Shown here in pieces: positions 1 to 13,123 of a stretch of DNA of 64,000 nucleotides. The notes under the pieces were generated by a model. The model was not told the DNA's origin, did not search any database, and saw nothing but the letters and a program-made list of their open reading frames with translations. The stretch comes from Paramecium tetraurelia. Its lineage: Eukaryota; Ciliophora; Oligohymenophorea; Peniculida; Parameciidae. The position numbers were made by a program, and so were the translations under genes. Every line of letters starts with the position of its first letter. The first letter of the stretch is position 1. The stretch is taken from positions 1,924 through 65,923 of the forward strand of contig NW_001799027.1 of NCBI RefSeq assembly GCF_000165425.1. Reading direction: 5' to 3'.

Positions 1-405
1 AATTTTAATTTAATTTAATCAATCTTTTAAATTAAAATTAATATATAAAACTCATATTCGTTTTTTAACTTTTGTTTGCTTAACTAAAGAACATATGTTC
101 ATGAAAAAACCTTAATTTTATTTCTAAATTTTTTATCTCTCAGATATTAGAAATACAGCGAATATTTATCAAAGTTTCAAGTTTCTTCAACTTTAATGTT
201 ATCTTCTACTTTTGACACTGTTATATTCGATTCGATTACAAAAAATGAGATCAAATCTAAATTATATGAAGAATTTAATTTTGAAAGAGGTTTAAGATAA
301 CGAAAAAAAAAATTTGTATTTATTTAAATGTTTTTTAATTAAGAGATACTATTTATAGATAAATGATAATAAATTAATGACTTAAGAAGTGATATCTTCT
401 TAGAA
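1..405. other. Window start, no gene seen
   Basis: AT-rich stretch downstream of the stop of the minus-strand gene that ends at 406. I see no code-6 reading frame with protein-like composition, no tRNA box, and no C4A2/G4T2-type telomeric repeat, so the window does not begin at a chromosome end. Confidence 0.5.
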
Positions 406-3400
406 TCATTAATTATTTTCAATTATTTAAAATATATTTCTAACATTCATTACCATTGGTTTCCTCTTCTAAAATTTATTCAAACAGTATGTTTTGACTT
501 TAAGATAAAATTAATATCCGCACCTTACTAAGGGAGAGACTAAAGCTAGTATCAAGAAACTTATTTATATAAACCCCGCATTTATTTATTGATCAGTCGA
601 AAAATACTTTGAGAAGTCAGAGCAATAAATTATACAAGATAATGTAAAGATCATTACTGGTCCTTCCATCCAAATAATGATCAATAAATCGAGTTTATTT
701 GCAGTGAATGGAGTACTAATTATAGATCCAAGATACCAAAATAATACACATGTTAATAGCAAGCATTGTATGAGAGGGTAACTTTGCAAAATTATAAGAA
801 TTACTAAAAAAAGGACTTTTTTGAGTAAAATAATGTCTTCATGCTAAGTGATTCTTAAATCTTTTAAACTAGTTTATTGATTCTAACTTCTGAAATTTTT
901 GGTTAAAATAATAATTATGGATATCAGATAAACTATTGAGATAGTATGAGAAATGATATCTCTTAATCCTAACTAATGAGTAGAACCTAAATATATTAAA
1001 ATTTTAAATAATAGATCCCAACTATTAGCATGGAATAATTGAATTAAACCTTCTGCATTAAAGATATCGCCTATTTTACATATATATTTATTAAAGTAAT
1101 AAAGTTTAATTCCAATAAATTGAATGATTCTACTATTAACTCGTCTAAAATAATATATATATTTTATGCCAAAGCAATATGAATATATAATATTTTAATA
1201 GCATTTTACAATAATATACAAAACACTCAGGAACCCTACTTAAATTAATTACCCATAAATATTGACTAACAAATCTGCGTTTAATTGATATTCAAAAAAC
1301 TTACCTATACTGTCTAATTATTCATATCCAATTAATTATTATAAAAAATCATGAATTTGTAACTTTGCCAAAGTAGGACTAACAGTTACAAATTCTGAAG
1401 ATTCAAAATATATTTGAATATTTTATGGAAATTGAACATTTATGAATTTCAGATATGATTAAAATTGCAAAGTATCTAAAATTTCCAAACATTAACTAGG
1501 ATTTCCAAAAAAGAATAAGAAGACACTACTGCTAGCTAATCCAATCATCATATAAGTACCAAGAGCTTGAAAATTATTGGCAGTTTCCAACTAATCTGTG
1601 TTCAAGATTTTGGGTAATTGTAAATTGATAGTTTAGATTGAGGTATTAACCATCATTTGGTTTTGGTCTTCTAAATTAGCATCGATTTCGGCAGCTAAGA
1701 CAATATTTGTTGCTGTAATAGATTCTAAGAATTGAATTTAAATTTCATAGCTAACATCAAGTAGAACAGTCTAATCAATTTCAACTACAGGAATTATAGT
1801 AATAGAATATGCGTCTTGTTCAATTGAAGGGATAGATGTTTTAATTTTATCAGTAAAATTTAAAATAGTTTCATTTAACTTAACTTTATTTGAAAAGTAT
1901 AATTAAATGTATTAAATTTATTAAGTTTGATTAAGGTATTATAATTTTATAATAGTGTTAGGAGAACAAATACTAGGTTTATATGGGTAATTATTACAAA
2001 ACCAATAAGGTTCGATCTGACATGAGCTTGAACAACCATCGCCATCAATCTTATTCCCATCATCACATTCTTCATTATTGGAATATTTAGCATCAGCACA
2101 TTGATTTTAGACAACTTCATCCTCATCATCATCTATAATAAATGTTTAATTATTAACTTCACAGTAATCCTTTGCAATTATATACCCATCTATACACTCT
2201 ATGCATGATCCTTAACGACAAATTTGGCATGCTTTTTCACACTAAAACAGGCAATTAAAACAACCATCATAAGGAATATCATTTCCATCCTCACATTCTT
2301 CTAATCCACCTACAATATTATCGTCTCCACATATTGGTCTACAAGAATCGTTAGACAATTCAAAGTACTTTTCGCAAACCAAACAAGTGTGTCTATCAGC
2401 ACAGGATTTGCAATATGGAACACACTCAAATTTACATTAATAGCATCCGTCTCCATTATCATAATTTCCATCATCACATTGTTCCATAGAAGATTAAGCT
2501 ACTTAACCATCCCCACAATATTGGTAACAACCATAATCTATAAGCTGCCAACCATCAAGACACTAATAACATTTATTTTCAACACAATTTAAGCATTCCA
2601 ATAAGCAACTTTATTAGCATTTGTAGCATCCGTCAAATTAAATGTTGTTCTAATCATCACATATTTCTTTTTCTATCATAAGCCCATCATTACAAATTGG
2701 AGTACAGGCCAATCTATTATATTCCAATACATAATTATCATCACATTATACACATTTATTATAAATACTTTCTTTACAATTTTTTATCGCTGCTATTCTA
2801 CATTAGTTATAAAAATATCCAAAAATTCCAAAATCTTAAAGGCTACAAGTTAGAGGAGTTATTAATTTAAATTTAGAATTTTAGTTATTAAAGAGATTAT
2901 GTTAGTAATGCCCATTCTCAATCATATTGTTTATTCTATTATAACATCTTCTATTTTCTTATTCTTCTTAACTCTCAAAACCATCACAAATATATTTACA
3001 CTACCCATATATTAGTTCATATTTTGGTAAACATTATTTACATATTCCAAATCGGCATTCACGACAATTCAATGGACACGAATATTTACAATTATGACAA
3101 CCATCATTCTCTACTCTATTCCCATCATCACACTCCTCATCACATGTGATTATTAAATCTCCACATTTCTTTTTGCTAATTGTTTTTTTCTTTTCATTCA
3201 TCTTCTACTAAGAATTGCAACTTAAAAATAACCATGCCCACTCATTTATATATTCATTGCACTCTAATGAATCATACAAATATTAACACTAAATATGACT
3301 TAGATCTTTTTGTGTAATTGGAAGTCTTAATTTCAAATATTTATTATAAGAAATCTTCTCAATGTCTTAGTAAGATGTTTTCCATTTCAGACAATACCCA

Positions 3401-4752
3401 AATTAACATATTAAGCAATCTTGTTAACAAGAGTATTTACATTAATGGCATCCGTCATATGGATATGTGTTACCATCATCACACTTCTTCAAAATATGTA
3501 ATAAGAGTATCACCACATATCGGTAAACACTTCTTATTTTATTCATAAAATTCCCATCCTTGTTAACATTCCAAACATACACCTCTTACACAGTTTACAC
3601 AACCTTCAATGCAATCATAAATCTCAGCAAAGCACCCATCAAAAGGATAGATGTTGTTATCAAAGCAAGAATCATCAATTAAAGTTGGTCTAATAAATAA
3701 TTAAAAATCTCTGATTCCAGCCCCATTAGATAATGAATTATAACTTTACTGAGAATTCATTGTAATAGTTAAAGTAATTGAATTATTGTTTATGTGGAAT
3801 ATTAATGGATATTTAATCGGACTTATGATTTAATAAGAATGAATAGAATTAGGATAAATTATTACCTACCTCTAAAGATTCGAAACAACTACTAACTGAT
3901 CATCAATTAGTATATCAAATTTGTGATATTAATTGAAGCTTACTAACTTCATTGATACGCTAACAGCATCATGAGCTGGTAGTTATATTGTTTTAGTAGA
4001 ATTCAAAGACATAAATTAATAAATGCAATAATCTAATATAAATTTTGAAATACCTCCTATATTAACTATACTATTATACATTAGCCCATTATACTAAAAC
4101 CATCCTTCATTAAAGTTAGCATAATTGAGGGATAAAGCAGTAAAATATTTAATATATAATATTTAATTATAGCACCCATTCTGGTCACAAGAATCACAAC
4201 CATCTGGACATTTTTCTATGAATAATTGAAATTTGGAAATTCCCCAATATCTATATCCTGTTATTAATATCTAAACAGTTGGGCTTGAATGATCAGTAGT
4301 TATATCCAGTTAAAAAGTCTCATCATAATAGGTTGAATTTCCACAGAGATTAGTTACACTTGTAGAATTATCATAATTTTAATTATGCTTTTCAATATTA
4401 TCTATATAGACTTTAAAATAGTCTCCATACCATAAGTCAATTCTATCAATATATCTGAATATATAACCTCCAAAACAAAAATTTTATTCTTAGTTTATAA
4501 TGTGGTTGGAGCTCAAAGGTCTTTACTATGAAAACGTTATAGTTAAAGCAGTTATAACCTCCAAAAATTGAACTTGAACTACAAGTTGTTGAAGTACATC
4601 CTGAGTTGTAGTAGTAGTTCTAAAACCAATCTAAATTAGTATATCAAATCGCTACCTAAAGTGATGCTTGTAAAAAAATTTTGATATTAAAGGGTTTCAG
4701 TCTTAGATCTTGTTATGTAATGCAATAAAACTAGGCTTTTTAAAATACTCAT
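406..4752 (-). CDS. Large cysteine-rich surface/transmembrane protein (Myxococcus-type DDGN repeats)
   Basis: No symbol is known to me; this is a large ciliate family often annotated as growth-factor-receptor-like or 'Myxococcus cysteine-rich repeat' proteins. It starts with MSILKSLVLL, a likely signal peptide. A 25-nt intron then restores frame into an N-terminal domain containing FGGYN and PHYKLRIKF. The middle (about 4200-1960) is packed with cysteine repeats of the form EECDDGN-x4-DGC, for example at 2032-2080, 3097-3130 and 3470-3510. The C-terminal third holds the family's hydrophobic segments (GTYMMIGLA, FFFFGNPSQC) and the stop is TGA at 406-408. The protein is about 1,430 aa and probably sits at the cell surface. 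At least one further intron is needed between 4560 and 3100. Ligand and function are unknown. Confidence 0.85.
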
Positions 4753-5059
4753 CTCTTCAAAAGAGATTTTATGAAATATATAATAATAAAATAGTATTTT
4801 AGGAATTAGTAAGAAAATCACAAACCCAAATCAAGTGTTTTGTTCCTTCAAAGGGATTTTATATTTTTGGGATTAAAAATTATTATAATACAATATTGAT
4901 CTGAATAACTTTTTAATCATCCTAAAAATTTAATATAAAGATGCAAATTATTCCTCAAGAAATCAATATTTCTAAACATCAAATTTATTGAATAAATAAG
5001 CGTTTCATCAAGATTTTAATTTAAATTTAAGAATTAATATGCAATGATTTTTTTGATAA
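4753..5059. other. Gap, no gene seen
   Basis: AT-rich sequence between the start of the surface-protein gene and the first recognisable part of the WD40 relic. The relic may begin here, but the reading is too damaged to support it. Confidence 0.4.
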
Positions 5060-6112
5060 AGGTTTAATAATTTTTCATTCCATTTTAATTCTTTTTTAAT
5101 AATATCCTCATCATCTCTCAGCCAATTACAACAAAAAATATATCAATAATTAATGGATCATGTAATGATAATTCTAAAGTATTACAGCAAGATTTATATT
5201 AATATAATTAAGTTATAAAATTTAATGCTATTGAATAGATTAATCAGAAATCATAGAATGATAAATTAATTATACCTAAGTTGAGCAAAAATAATCTTAA
5301 GCGTTAACTCTGTTCAGATTTAAATATTATACTTTACAAATAAAAACAATCAGGATTTATTTATGTTAAAATTAGAAATGATATAGAATAAATATTATAA
5401 GTAAAGATTATATAATTTTAAAACATATTATTCAGAATCATTGTTTCACAACATTTGATATTTATTTGTTTATTAAAAATCACTATCCATATATATATAA
5501 AATTTTTGAAAATTTAAGACAATTAATATGAAAAACTATTAATTTAAAGATCTTATGTTCATAATCAATGTTTAAACATAATGATTCTGTAAGCGGACTA
5601 TCCTACTGTTAGGAAGAAGACAGAGTTATTTCTTGTGGTTTAGATTGTATGATTTTAATTATTGAATAAGTTAAAAAAATACAAATGTAAGTTGGGTTGT
5701 GAACTAAAATATAAGTTGATTAATATGGTTATCGTTTAAGCTTTATAAATAATAAAATATTAGTATTTCAACCCGAATAATGTAATAATTCAAACTTAAT
5801 TATCTACACTCTTACTGATTAAAGATAATTTACTATAAGCAGCAAACTTCCGTTACTGGTGGAATATTTTCATGGCATTATTATTTCCCTCTCATTTATA
5901 ATAGTAAAATAAATATCCTTATTAATAAAAATCACAATAATATAAATGTGATAAAAGTGTTAAAATCTGGTAAGAAAGAAGAATGTGTAAAATTCAGGAA
6001 ATAGACTTTAAAGATAGTTACAACTTTGGTACTTTAAGTGATGATGGAGAATATTTAGTAACCTGGTCCGAACATTGTAAGGAAATACGTAGAATAAATT
6101 GAATTATTTTAT
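5060..6112 (+). pseudogene. Decayed WD40-family gene
   Basis: Three blocks resemble successive parts of the WD40 family also present at 11933-12955. An N-terminal coiled block (near 5225-5330, LIIPKLSKNNLK) is followed by a WD block with ISCGLDCMILIIEQ near 5630-5670. The C-terminal block is CDKSVKIW followed by FGTLSDDGEYLVTWSE (5948-6080), closing with TGA at 6110. The blocks lie in different frames. In-frame TGAs and shifts between them have no convincing intron, and much of the propeller is missing. I read it as a relic rather than an active gene; an intron-rich functional gene is less likely. Confidence 0.6.
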
Positions 6113-6349
6113 TCTCAATAACTTATTGTATATATTCATAAAAAAATTGGATTATGATTATTTTCTTGAACGTATTATAGATTTTTTATTCTAAATGTTT
6201 AAGCATACCAATGTAAATTGTAATATAGTTTTGGATGAAAAATTTTATAAGATATAAGATAACTATTTATATTATAAAATTTATTTTTTAATTTAAATAA
6301 TCTTTTATTAGATAACATCTTTATATAACATATATTTCATGATTTCTCA

Positions 6350-7286
6350 TCATCTTTAATTTCTAATCTTGTTATAATTATCAAATTTGTGCTAATTTTC
6401 TGGGTGATAACCCAAACAACATGTAAATATAAACATCAATCCCATAATAAATGCCATAATTATAAATACTATTCCAGATATTGAAAAAAGCCTCTTAAAA
6501 TAATTACCTAATGCTTTATAGCAAGAGAATCTAGAATAATTTCAATCAGTACTTTTGATCTTTCACATCTGAATTGACGTCATTAAACATTTAAATTGGA
6601 TACTCTATGCACCAACCTGAACAATCAAATTTTTCTTCCATCCACTAAATAGCTGATGCATCCATAGAGAAAGCGCTATTAAAATAACTGCATTCTTATG
6701 CTTTTATCGCCTAATAGATATTTTACATTTAAATTGTACTTTGCTCTCATCAGTTTTAGAATATACTAAGACTTCTGTTGATGCTTAAGGAGTGATATCC
6801 TTCGAATAGTAACATTCACAAGGGCTTTTGCACAGATTTAATTAAGCTTGATTGTACATTGTTTGAACTGTTGTATATTATGGATCTGATGGACTGCAAG
6901 TTTGATCCTATGCCATAAAAGCTCCAACAATAATTGCTATAACTCCTACTAAGGTGAAAGTCACAAAGAAGCATAAGTTCCCCATGTTGAACATTACTAA
7001 AAAATATTTCCTATTCTTCATTATAGTCCCTAGTATTCCACATATTGCGACTACCAAGATTCCCAAAGCCAAGGTCCAAAATGGTCTTGATAAAAATTTC
7101 AACGAGATGAAGCCCTAAGAAATTAGAACATCTTCTTACTACTCCTAATCCCGATAGTTATTCATCCACTTTACCCAAAAGTTTTGAAATATAATATGCA
7201 CCAATAAAAGCCAATATAGAAAGTCCAAAAGCAATAAAGACTTAAACAAAAGCAATAATCTTCAATGTTTTAATAGGCAAACACAT
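6350..7286 (-). CDS. Tetraspanin-like four-TM membrane protein
   Basis: The spliced protein is 285 aa with three introns (28, 29 and 22 nt), all inferred from frame and the GTA...TAG rule; total length is a multiple of three. Membrane segments are visible near residues 10-35 (IIAFVQVFIAFGLSILAF), 58-80, 90-112 and 240-270. Between TM3 and TM4 lies a cysteine-rich loop with CKSPCECYY, ECSYF and CSGWC. This layout is that of tetraspanins and related ciliate 4-TM proteins; the classical CCG motif is not seen, so family assignment is by topology. It presumably organises partners in the surface or a vesicle membrane. The tail YNKIRNQR is cytosolic. Confidence 0.8.
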
Positions 7287-9316
7287 TTCTAAATTAAAAT
7301 TTTATGCAATAAGATCATAAAATAAACTTGTCTTAGATCACAAAATATATCTTTAAATCAATTTAATTATTATATATGGTAAAGAGATCAAAGATTCAAT
7401 ATTAAATATTTAAACACACCAATTTCAACAAATTGATAAACAAATGCCCTTTAATTAAAATCAATTATGTATAGTAAATAAATGAAGGTTGCTTATAAAT
7501 CTAAATAAAATAAAAGGATGAAATTTACTATTTCAGAGGCAAATAAAAGCGAAACTTAGGCTAGAGACTTTACAGTAACCCTGTAACAGTCTTCAAAGAT
7601 GTTCTGCTCCTTATAAAAAGGTTAACATTTCAACATTAGAAAGGGATGGAAGAAACTTCCTCCATGGTTATTGGTAAGTAGTGAGCAATTAACAGAATAC
7701 AAGATTATTATAAAATATGAAATTACATGTAGCGTAGATGAAGAAAAAACTTTATAACTGATTTTTCTGAATCCCTTGTATTATTAAAATAATTAAATAA
7801 TACTATTTATAGTCCCTTAAAAAGGACGAAAATCAAGATATTAAATTTAGATTATTACAAATATAATATGTAGCTATTTGCCAAATATCAGTTCGAGGTA
7901 GTTAAACAGCGGGCTCTTTAAAAACAAAGATAAGTCTAAATTAATCACAATTTAAATATCTGAAAAAACTCTAGTTTAGAGGAATGGACTTAAGTAAGCT
8001 AAAATAAATTTTTAGTTTCCAATTTGTTATCTTAAGATAAACCTTGGTTCTTAGTTTATTTGCTTGATATAAGCGATTATGCAGACTTTTGTAATCACTT
8101 CATCTTTTGAAATCACCTTTTATAATCCAAAACTTCAGTTCCTTTAAAGGAAGGTAATTACAATAGCTTGTATGTTGAACTCTTAGAAATTAAACCAAAT
8201 ACTTTCTATATGTTCAAATCTATATATCTCCTTATTATGTATCTCCATTTTTTTCTCTGAAACATATTAAAATAGCTTCGTCCCCACTTATTTAACATTT
8301 TCATATGGTTTTTACTAACAACTTTATACTTTGATAAATTTATTTGTTATTTTGCACTTTACTTCTTTATAAGATTGATTCTTATGTCATTACACCAACA
8401 TGTAAAATTCGTTAAATTATTAGCTTATTACAATATATACGTGTTTTTATTATTAGCAATTCTATGCTTATTATTGTGATTATTTTAATAATGTAAAGTC
8501 AAATTAATTAAACAATTATGATTAGATAGGTTTTTGAATGAAAATTTAATGTTGGATGGCACAACTTTAAAATAAGTAGCAATAAGTTCTAGAAATCAAA
8601 ATAAGTCTTACTAATATATTTTCTATTCTTTTTTTATGCTATTTGAATCAAATTCTGTTTTTGACTAAGAAGATTGTTGAAATTTCTTATCTGATCTAAT
8701 CTTTAAAATTATCTTTCATTCCCAATTATTACTACAAATGAAGAAATTTTGTTAGAATTAGACTAGCTTATTATTATTCCATATATTAATTTTTTAATTT
8801 ATTGGTAGAATTTTTTATGTATGAGAGATTTTAATAAGAATGAAAAACAAGGAAGAAATTTATAATTTCTAATTTTTGTTACATATATTTGTGTTTATAT
8901 TTATTATTGCAAATTTGATTATAAAGGGGGAGAAAGTTACAACTTTATGTTTTATAACTGGATGGAATATACTGAATTATAAGTTATTTCAATCTCTACA
9001 TATTTTATCTTCTTCACCCTCTAATTCACTCTTTTGATATCTTATAATCTTATCTCCCTATTTTGAGTTTATTAATCCATCTAATCTCTCACCTACTAAT
9101 CAAAGTCAATTAATTTTTAGAATGATAAAAGATTCACACAATAAATGTATAACGCTTTTAAAAGCAGTAAATCAATTTGGTTAAACATTAATAATTATTT
9201 AAAATAATAAGAAATGCAACTCATTATGTTTTTGATCTCTTTAATTTTTGAAGTAGCCAACTTTTAGCGAATCCATTCAATAAATTAAGATTCTTCTCAA
9301 ATAGGGTATATTGAAG
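7287..9316. other. 2-kb stretch without a convincing gene
   Basis: A code-6 open frame runs 7518-8378 on the plus strand (286 codons, ATG to TGA). It contains a perfect-looking 22-nt GTA...CAG intron near 7674 whose removal would create an early stop. Its protein has short protein-like stretches (LPPWLLV, EITCSVDEEKTL) but no family I recognise. From 8600 to 9220 the plus strand reads hydrophobic in shifting frames (YFIFFTLQFTLLISYN). I suspect a decayed membrane-protein gene but cannot name it. Confidence 0.3.
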
Positions 9317-9733
9317 ATGTCAGTGATTAATTACAGAAGATATTATAATTAAAAATAAGTATTAGAAGATTACAAATTGAATATAAGATGGTTAGCTATC
9401 AAAGAAAGAGAACAATAGTTTGAAAATAGCCTTGAGATTTTGGAATTTAAGTTTCCAAACTTAGAAAGGAATATTCATACTAAGGTAACAGTATTAGAAC
9501 AACAGAAGAAAAAAATTTATCAAATCTTAAAAATTATTCAAGAAGTTAGATACAATTCAAAAATCCTTTTATAAAATATATAAAAAGTATTTATTTATAA
9601 ATATACATAAGAAAGTACATAACAATAAATTTCAAACTCTATCTAAATTGACTTTAAGGATAATTGGCCCTACTCTGTAAATGCACTCACATTAATCATA
9701 ATTTTTTTCACTTTTGATTCTGTGAGTAGTTGA
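9317..9733 (+). CDS. Small coiled-coil protein, unknown
   Basis: Intronless 138-codon frame from ATG to TGA. The central part is charged and helical (IKEREQQFENSLEILEFK, then TVLEQQKKKIYQILKII), typical of a coiled coil. The C-terminus is hydrophobic (ALTLIIIFFTF). I do not recognise it. It lies between two regions of decayed genes, so it could itself be a surviving fragment, although its frame is clean. Confidence 0.45.
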
Positions 9734-10059
9734 AGCTCCAGGCCTAAAAATAGATATAATAAATCTGATAATTATTGTGATGTTATTTTAATTTTAATTG
9801 ATTTGAATTAGTAAAAAATAAATCTCCTAACTTTAATTTTATATCAGCCATCAAAATATATTACAGCATATCATTAATAGTTTTTAGAGCAATTTACAAA
9901 AATTAGATGATTTATAATTTCAATAAGAAAATTTTATGATCTTTTTTATAAATCAATATTGTAATGTTGTTTTTTCCTTGATAATTTGATTCAACCAAAA
10001 AATTAAGAAGCAACAAAATTAATGTGAGATAATTAATTATATTTAAAATTTATGAAACA
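9734..10059. other. Gap, no gene seen
   Basis: AT-rich sequence between the small coiled-coil frame and the surface-protein relic; nothing recognisable on either strand. Confidence 0.4.
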
Positions 10060-10620
10060 TAATAAGACATGAGAATAGTGGGATACTATATACCAATATT
10101 GTCAAGATCTTAAAACGTTGGATGGATCAGATTATTTTCATATTCAATTTTATAGGATGGATTGTAAATAATAATTATCATGGGAATTTATTTTCAAATT
10201 TTAAGGGTTTTAGTTTGTTGGAGGATTTGAGGTATTTGGAACTAATACAATAATACCTAGGCTTTGTTCCTTAAGGTCTCATTATAAAATCAATATAAAT
10301 TTCAAATTTAGGAAGTATTTTTTCAAATAGAAAGCAGAATTGATACCTTTAATGGTGAATTTATCTAAGGGATTATAGATGATATATTATAGTCAAAAAG
10401 TTATCAATTGTAGGATGGGATCTTATTATGCGGGTCGGAAAGGGCTTACATTGTGGTTATTGAATTGTTACATTTATAATGAATCATAATTCAGAATCAT
10501 TAGTGTTAATAATGACTAAAACCAAGACGAAGCTCCCTTTTAAGAAAAAAATAAACATAAATTAAGGTGAGTTTACGATTGAGAGACTTTAATTTGTTTG
10601 TAGTAAAAAGTCCTTAGGGT
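10060..10620 (+). pseudogene. Relic of the N-terminal domain of the cysteine-rich surface-protein family
   Basis: Alternating frames spell the landmarks of the N-terminal domain seen in the gene at 406-4752: GWIVNNNYHGN, FVGGFEVFG, then LRSHYKINI, which aligns with FGGYN...LQPHYKLRIKF there. Further on, fragments read SYYAGRKGLTLWL and SLVLIMT in shifted frames. Repeated frameshifts without intron signals, and no following DDGN repeats, mark it as decayed. The alignment is by eye. Confidence 0.45.
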
Positions 10621-11932
10621 TGTTGATATTGTTCAGAAAATGATTAACATAATTTAATTATTCGTTTGGTGTAGAAAAATTTTATAGATAATTAGTAAAT
10701 TGATTCATGGAATAATGAAAATTTTTAGTTACTTTTAGAAGATAAAATTTATAATTAAACTGTTTCAAGTATTTCTATTTGGGGATCCAATGGATTAGAA
10801 ATATAGTTAATATTGCAGTTACTTTATATCATTCATGATGTAAAATAACTATGAGAACTAATCGTAATGCAGTATCTACAAATGTATTGGGAATAAGGTA
10901 ATTAATGCATATATTGTAAAGTGTTGTAATGGTTACGATGGGTGTCTAGGTTTTAAAAAATGATTGGACTCGGATGGGTCCATTATATTAATTAATGTAT
11001 AAATTGTATTCATTAATCCCAGTAAAAGCCTCTTTTTTCATAAATTTTAATTACTCCAATTAATGATTCAAAGTCTAATAAAAGGAATAAATTGAGATCT
11101 ATCTAATAGAACCTAAATAAAAATTTTTAAGGACAAGAGTCAGATTAAGAAATGATATAATTCCAAATTATATATTGATTAATTATATTTTTGTGAATCT
11201 TATAATTGTTTTAAGCATAATTAAAGTATCTAATAAAGATTATTCAATTTATTAAGTACCATAAGTAGATAATATGTTTGTTCAAATTAAAATATTAGAA
11301 ATTTTATAGAAACTGTTTGAATATATAAATTAAATTATTTTGATAAAATAATCATAATTTATATTTTGCAAGATAATCTAAAAAAATTTTGAAACAATTA
11401 ATCATATTATTTTAATAACTTCCTATTTCCGCATATGAAAATGATCATTCATAATAATCGTTGGATTGGAATATTTTATTATTTAAAATTTAAAGTTATT
11501 GACTATTCTCTTAATGAAAAGTGATAAAAATTATAAAAAATAACTACTTTTCACAAACTCATAGATCTATTTTTGTTATATGATTAATCAAATAATTGAA
11601 TAAGATTGAATAGTTTTACCAAATCATTTCAATAAATTTCGAACCTAAACACTCACCCATCTTGAGAATAAATTAATGGATATTAAATATTATCAAATAT
11701 TATTAATCATGTTTAAGGAATTAAAAAAATAAAAAATCACTAGAGTTATTAAATCATATAAATCAAAAACTAAATACTAGATATCTTTTTGAGAATTAAA
11801 TAAGATAGTTTATTAGTTTAGATACATTTAATTAAAACGTTTACATCAAGTAATATCAAAAAATTAGAATTATTGAATCGTAAGAGTAAAAAGAATAAAA
11901 TTTCTCAATCATTTTTGTTTCCTATATATTTT
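10621..11932. other. 1.3-kb stretch, possibly more relic sequence
   Basis: Near 10880-10970 the plus strand reads CIGNKVINA and CCNGYDGCLGF in neighbouring frames, which might be a worn cysteine-rich repeat continuing the relic at 10060. From 11050 to 11930 I see only AT-rich sequence without a coherent frame. Confidence 0.3.
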
Positions 11933-12955
11933 TCATTAGCCTTTAAAAACTCTGATTTAAATTTTTTCTGTATTTGCATCCCAAGTTACTAAGAAATTAC
12001 CATCTTTACTCATTGTTCCAAAAATATTTGCTATGTCATACATGTCAGTTCCGAAATTGATTGATTGTTCTAACTTTAATACACATTCTTCATTTCCTAG
12101 CCTGTTTTTGTTTTTATTTAATTTTATCAAATTTACATGCGCTCCATTCTTGTTCATTATAACACTTTTTTAACTGTTGAATATGGAAGGAAAAAGAGAG
12201 GAACACAATTAGCCTCCACCTTTAACAGCCAGATTATAGGAGTTTATGTAAGTTTTTGTTGTTTTATCTAATTAAAATATGCAAAGGTGAGTTTATAGAG
12301 AGGATTAAAATGTAAATATTTCATTATTGATGAAGCACACTCTATAACCCCACAATTCGACCTTAATTTTCTATTTAATTATCCATTTTGTATCCTCTTA
12401 AAGCTGTATAACCAATAGTAAACAATCAAATCCACAGGAAATCAATTTATTTTATTCATTCATGCTTAATCCATATACAGGTTGGGTATGGACTGAAATG
12501 GTTTCAGAACAGCACCATTATTTTAGATTTTAGAATGGAGAATTCCAAAACTTTATTGTAGTATCATAACTACCTGAGACAATTAAATTTTCTTAATTGT
12601 TGAGTGCCACGCAAAGTATACTTTTGGAATGATTTTACAAGGATTGTAAGTATTTTGCTTTTGAAATTAAATTGGTTGACCACATGATAATTTAACCATC
12701 ATCTGATCCTGAAAAGAAATTTCCTTGGCTAAAAAAGTTGAGTGTGGTTGCTGCTTTGGAATGTTTATGCAAATATTGTATGAATTTGGTCACTCCTTAT
12801 TTGAACTGGTACACCTTTATAATGGATTAACTGCCCACAAGTAGAAGACTATTATCGTTGTTAATTGCAATAGTGCGACAATAACTTTTTTACTTTATAA
12901 AACTGTTAGGCAACAACTCATAGCAAATCGCTTTTTAGGCTGGATCTTATTGCAT
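11933..12955 (-). CDS. WD40-repeat protein, C-terminal half only
   Basis: Intronless 340-codon frame. WD40 signatures are clear: FSGSDDGQIIMW, IVSGSYDTTIKFW, then LISCGFDCLLLV, ending with FGTMSKDGNFLVTWDANTE, the closing strand typical of this ciliate family. Family members I know of carry a longer N-terminal part before the repeats; here a TGA lies 13 codons upstream of the chosen ATG (12953-12955). The gene is therefore short at the 5' end, either a truncated copy or a genuinely small member. It is the intact counterpart of the relic at 5060-6112. Such propellers serve as protein-binding platforms; the partner is unknown. Confidence 0.75.
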
Positions 12956-13123
12956 AAACTTTTAAATATTAATGAACAATCTTCTTCATAATAACTATTA
13001 TATTGTTCTATATAATCAATAATCAGTAATAGGTTTTAAATGTATGATTTTTAGTCACAAACTTTAACTAATAACATAATATTAGTTTGCAATATTTAAA
13101 TCATAAATATAGATTATAGACTC

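Noticed and set aside
1-405. Telomere at the left edge
   Set aside because: No C4A2/C3A3-type repeat is present.
7518-8378. 286-codon code-6 frame as a gene
   Set aside because: With only TGA as stop, frames of this length are not rare in AT-rich DNA. It contains an intron-like segment whose removal breaks it, and no family matched.
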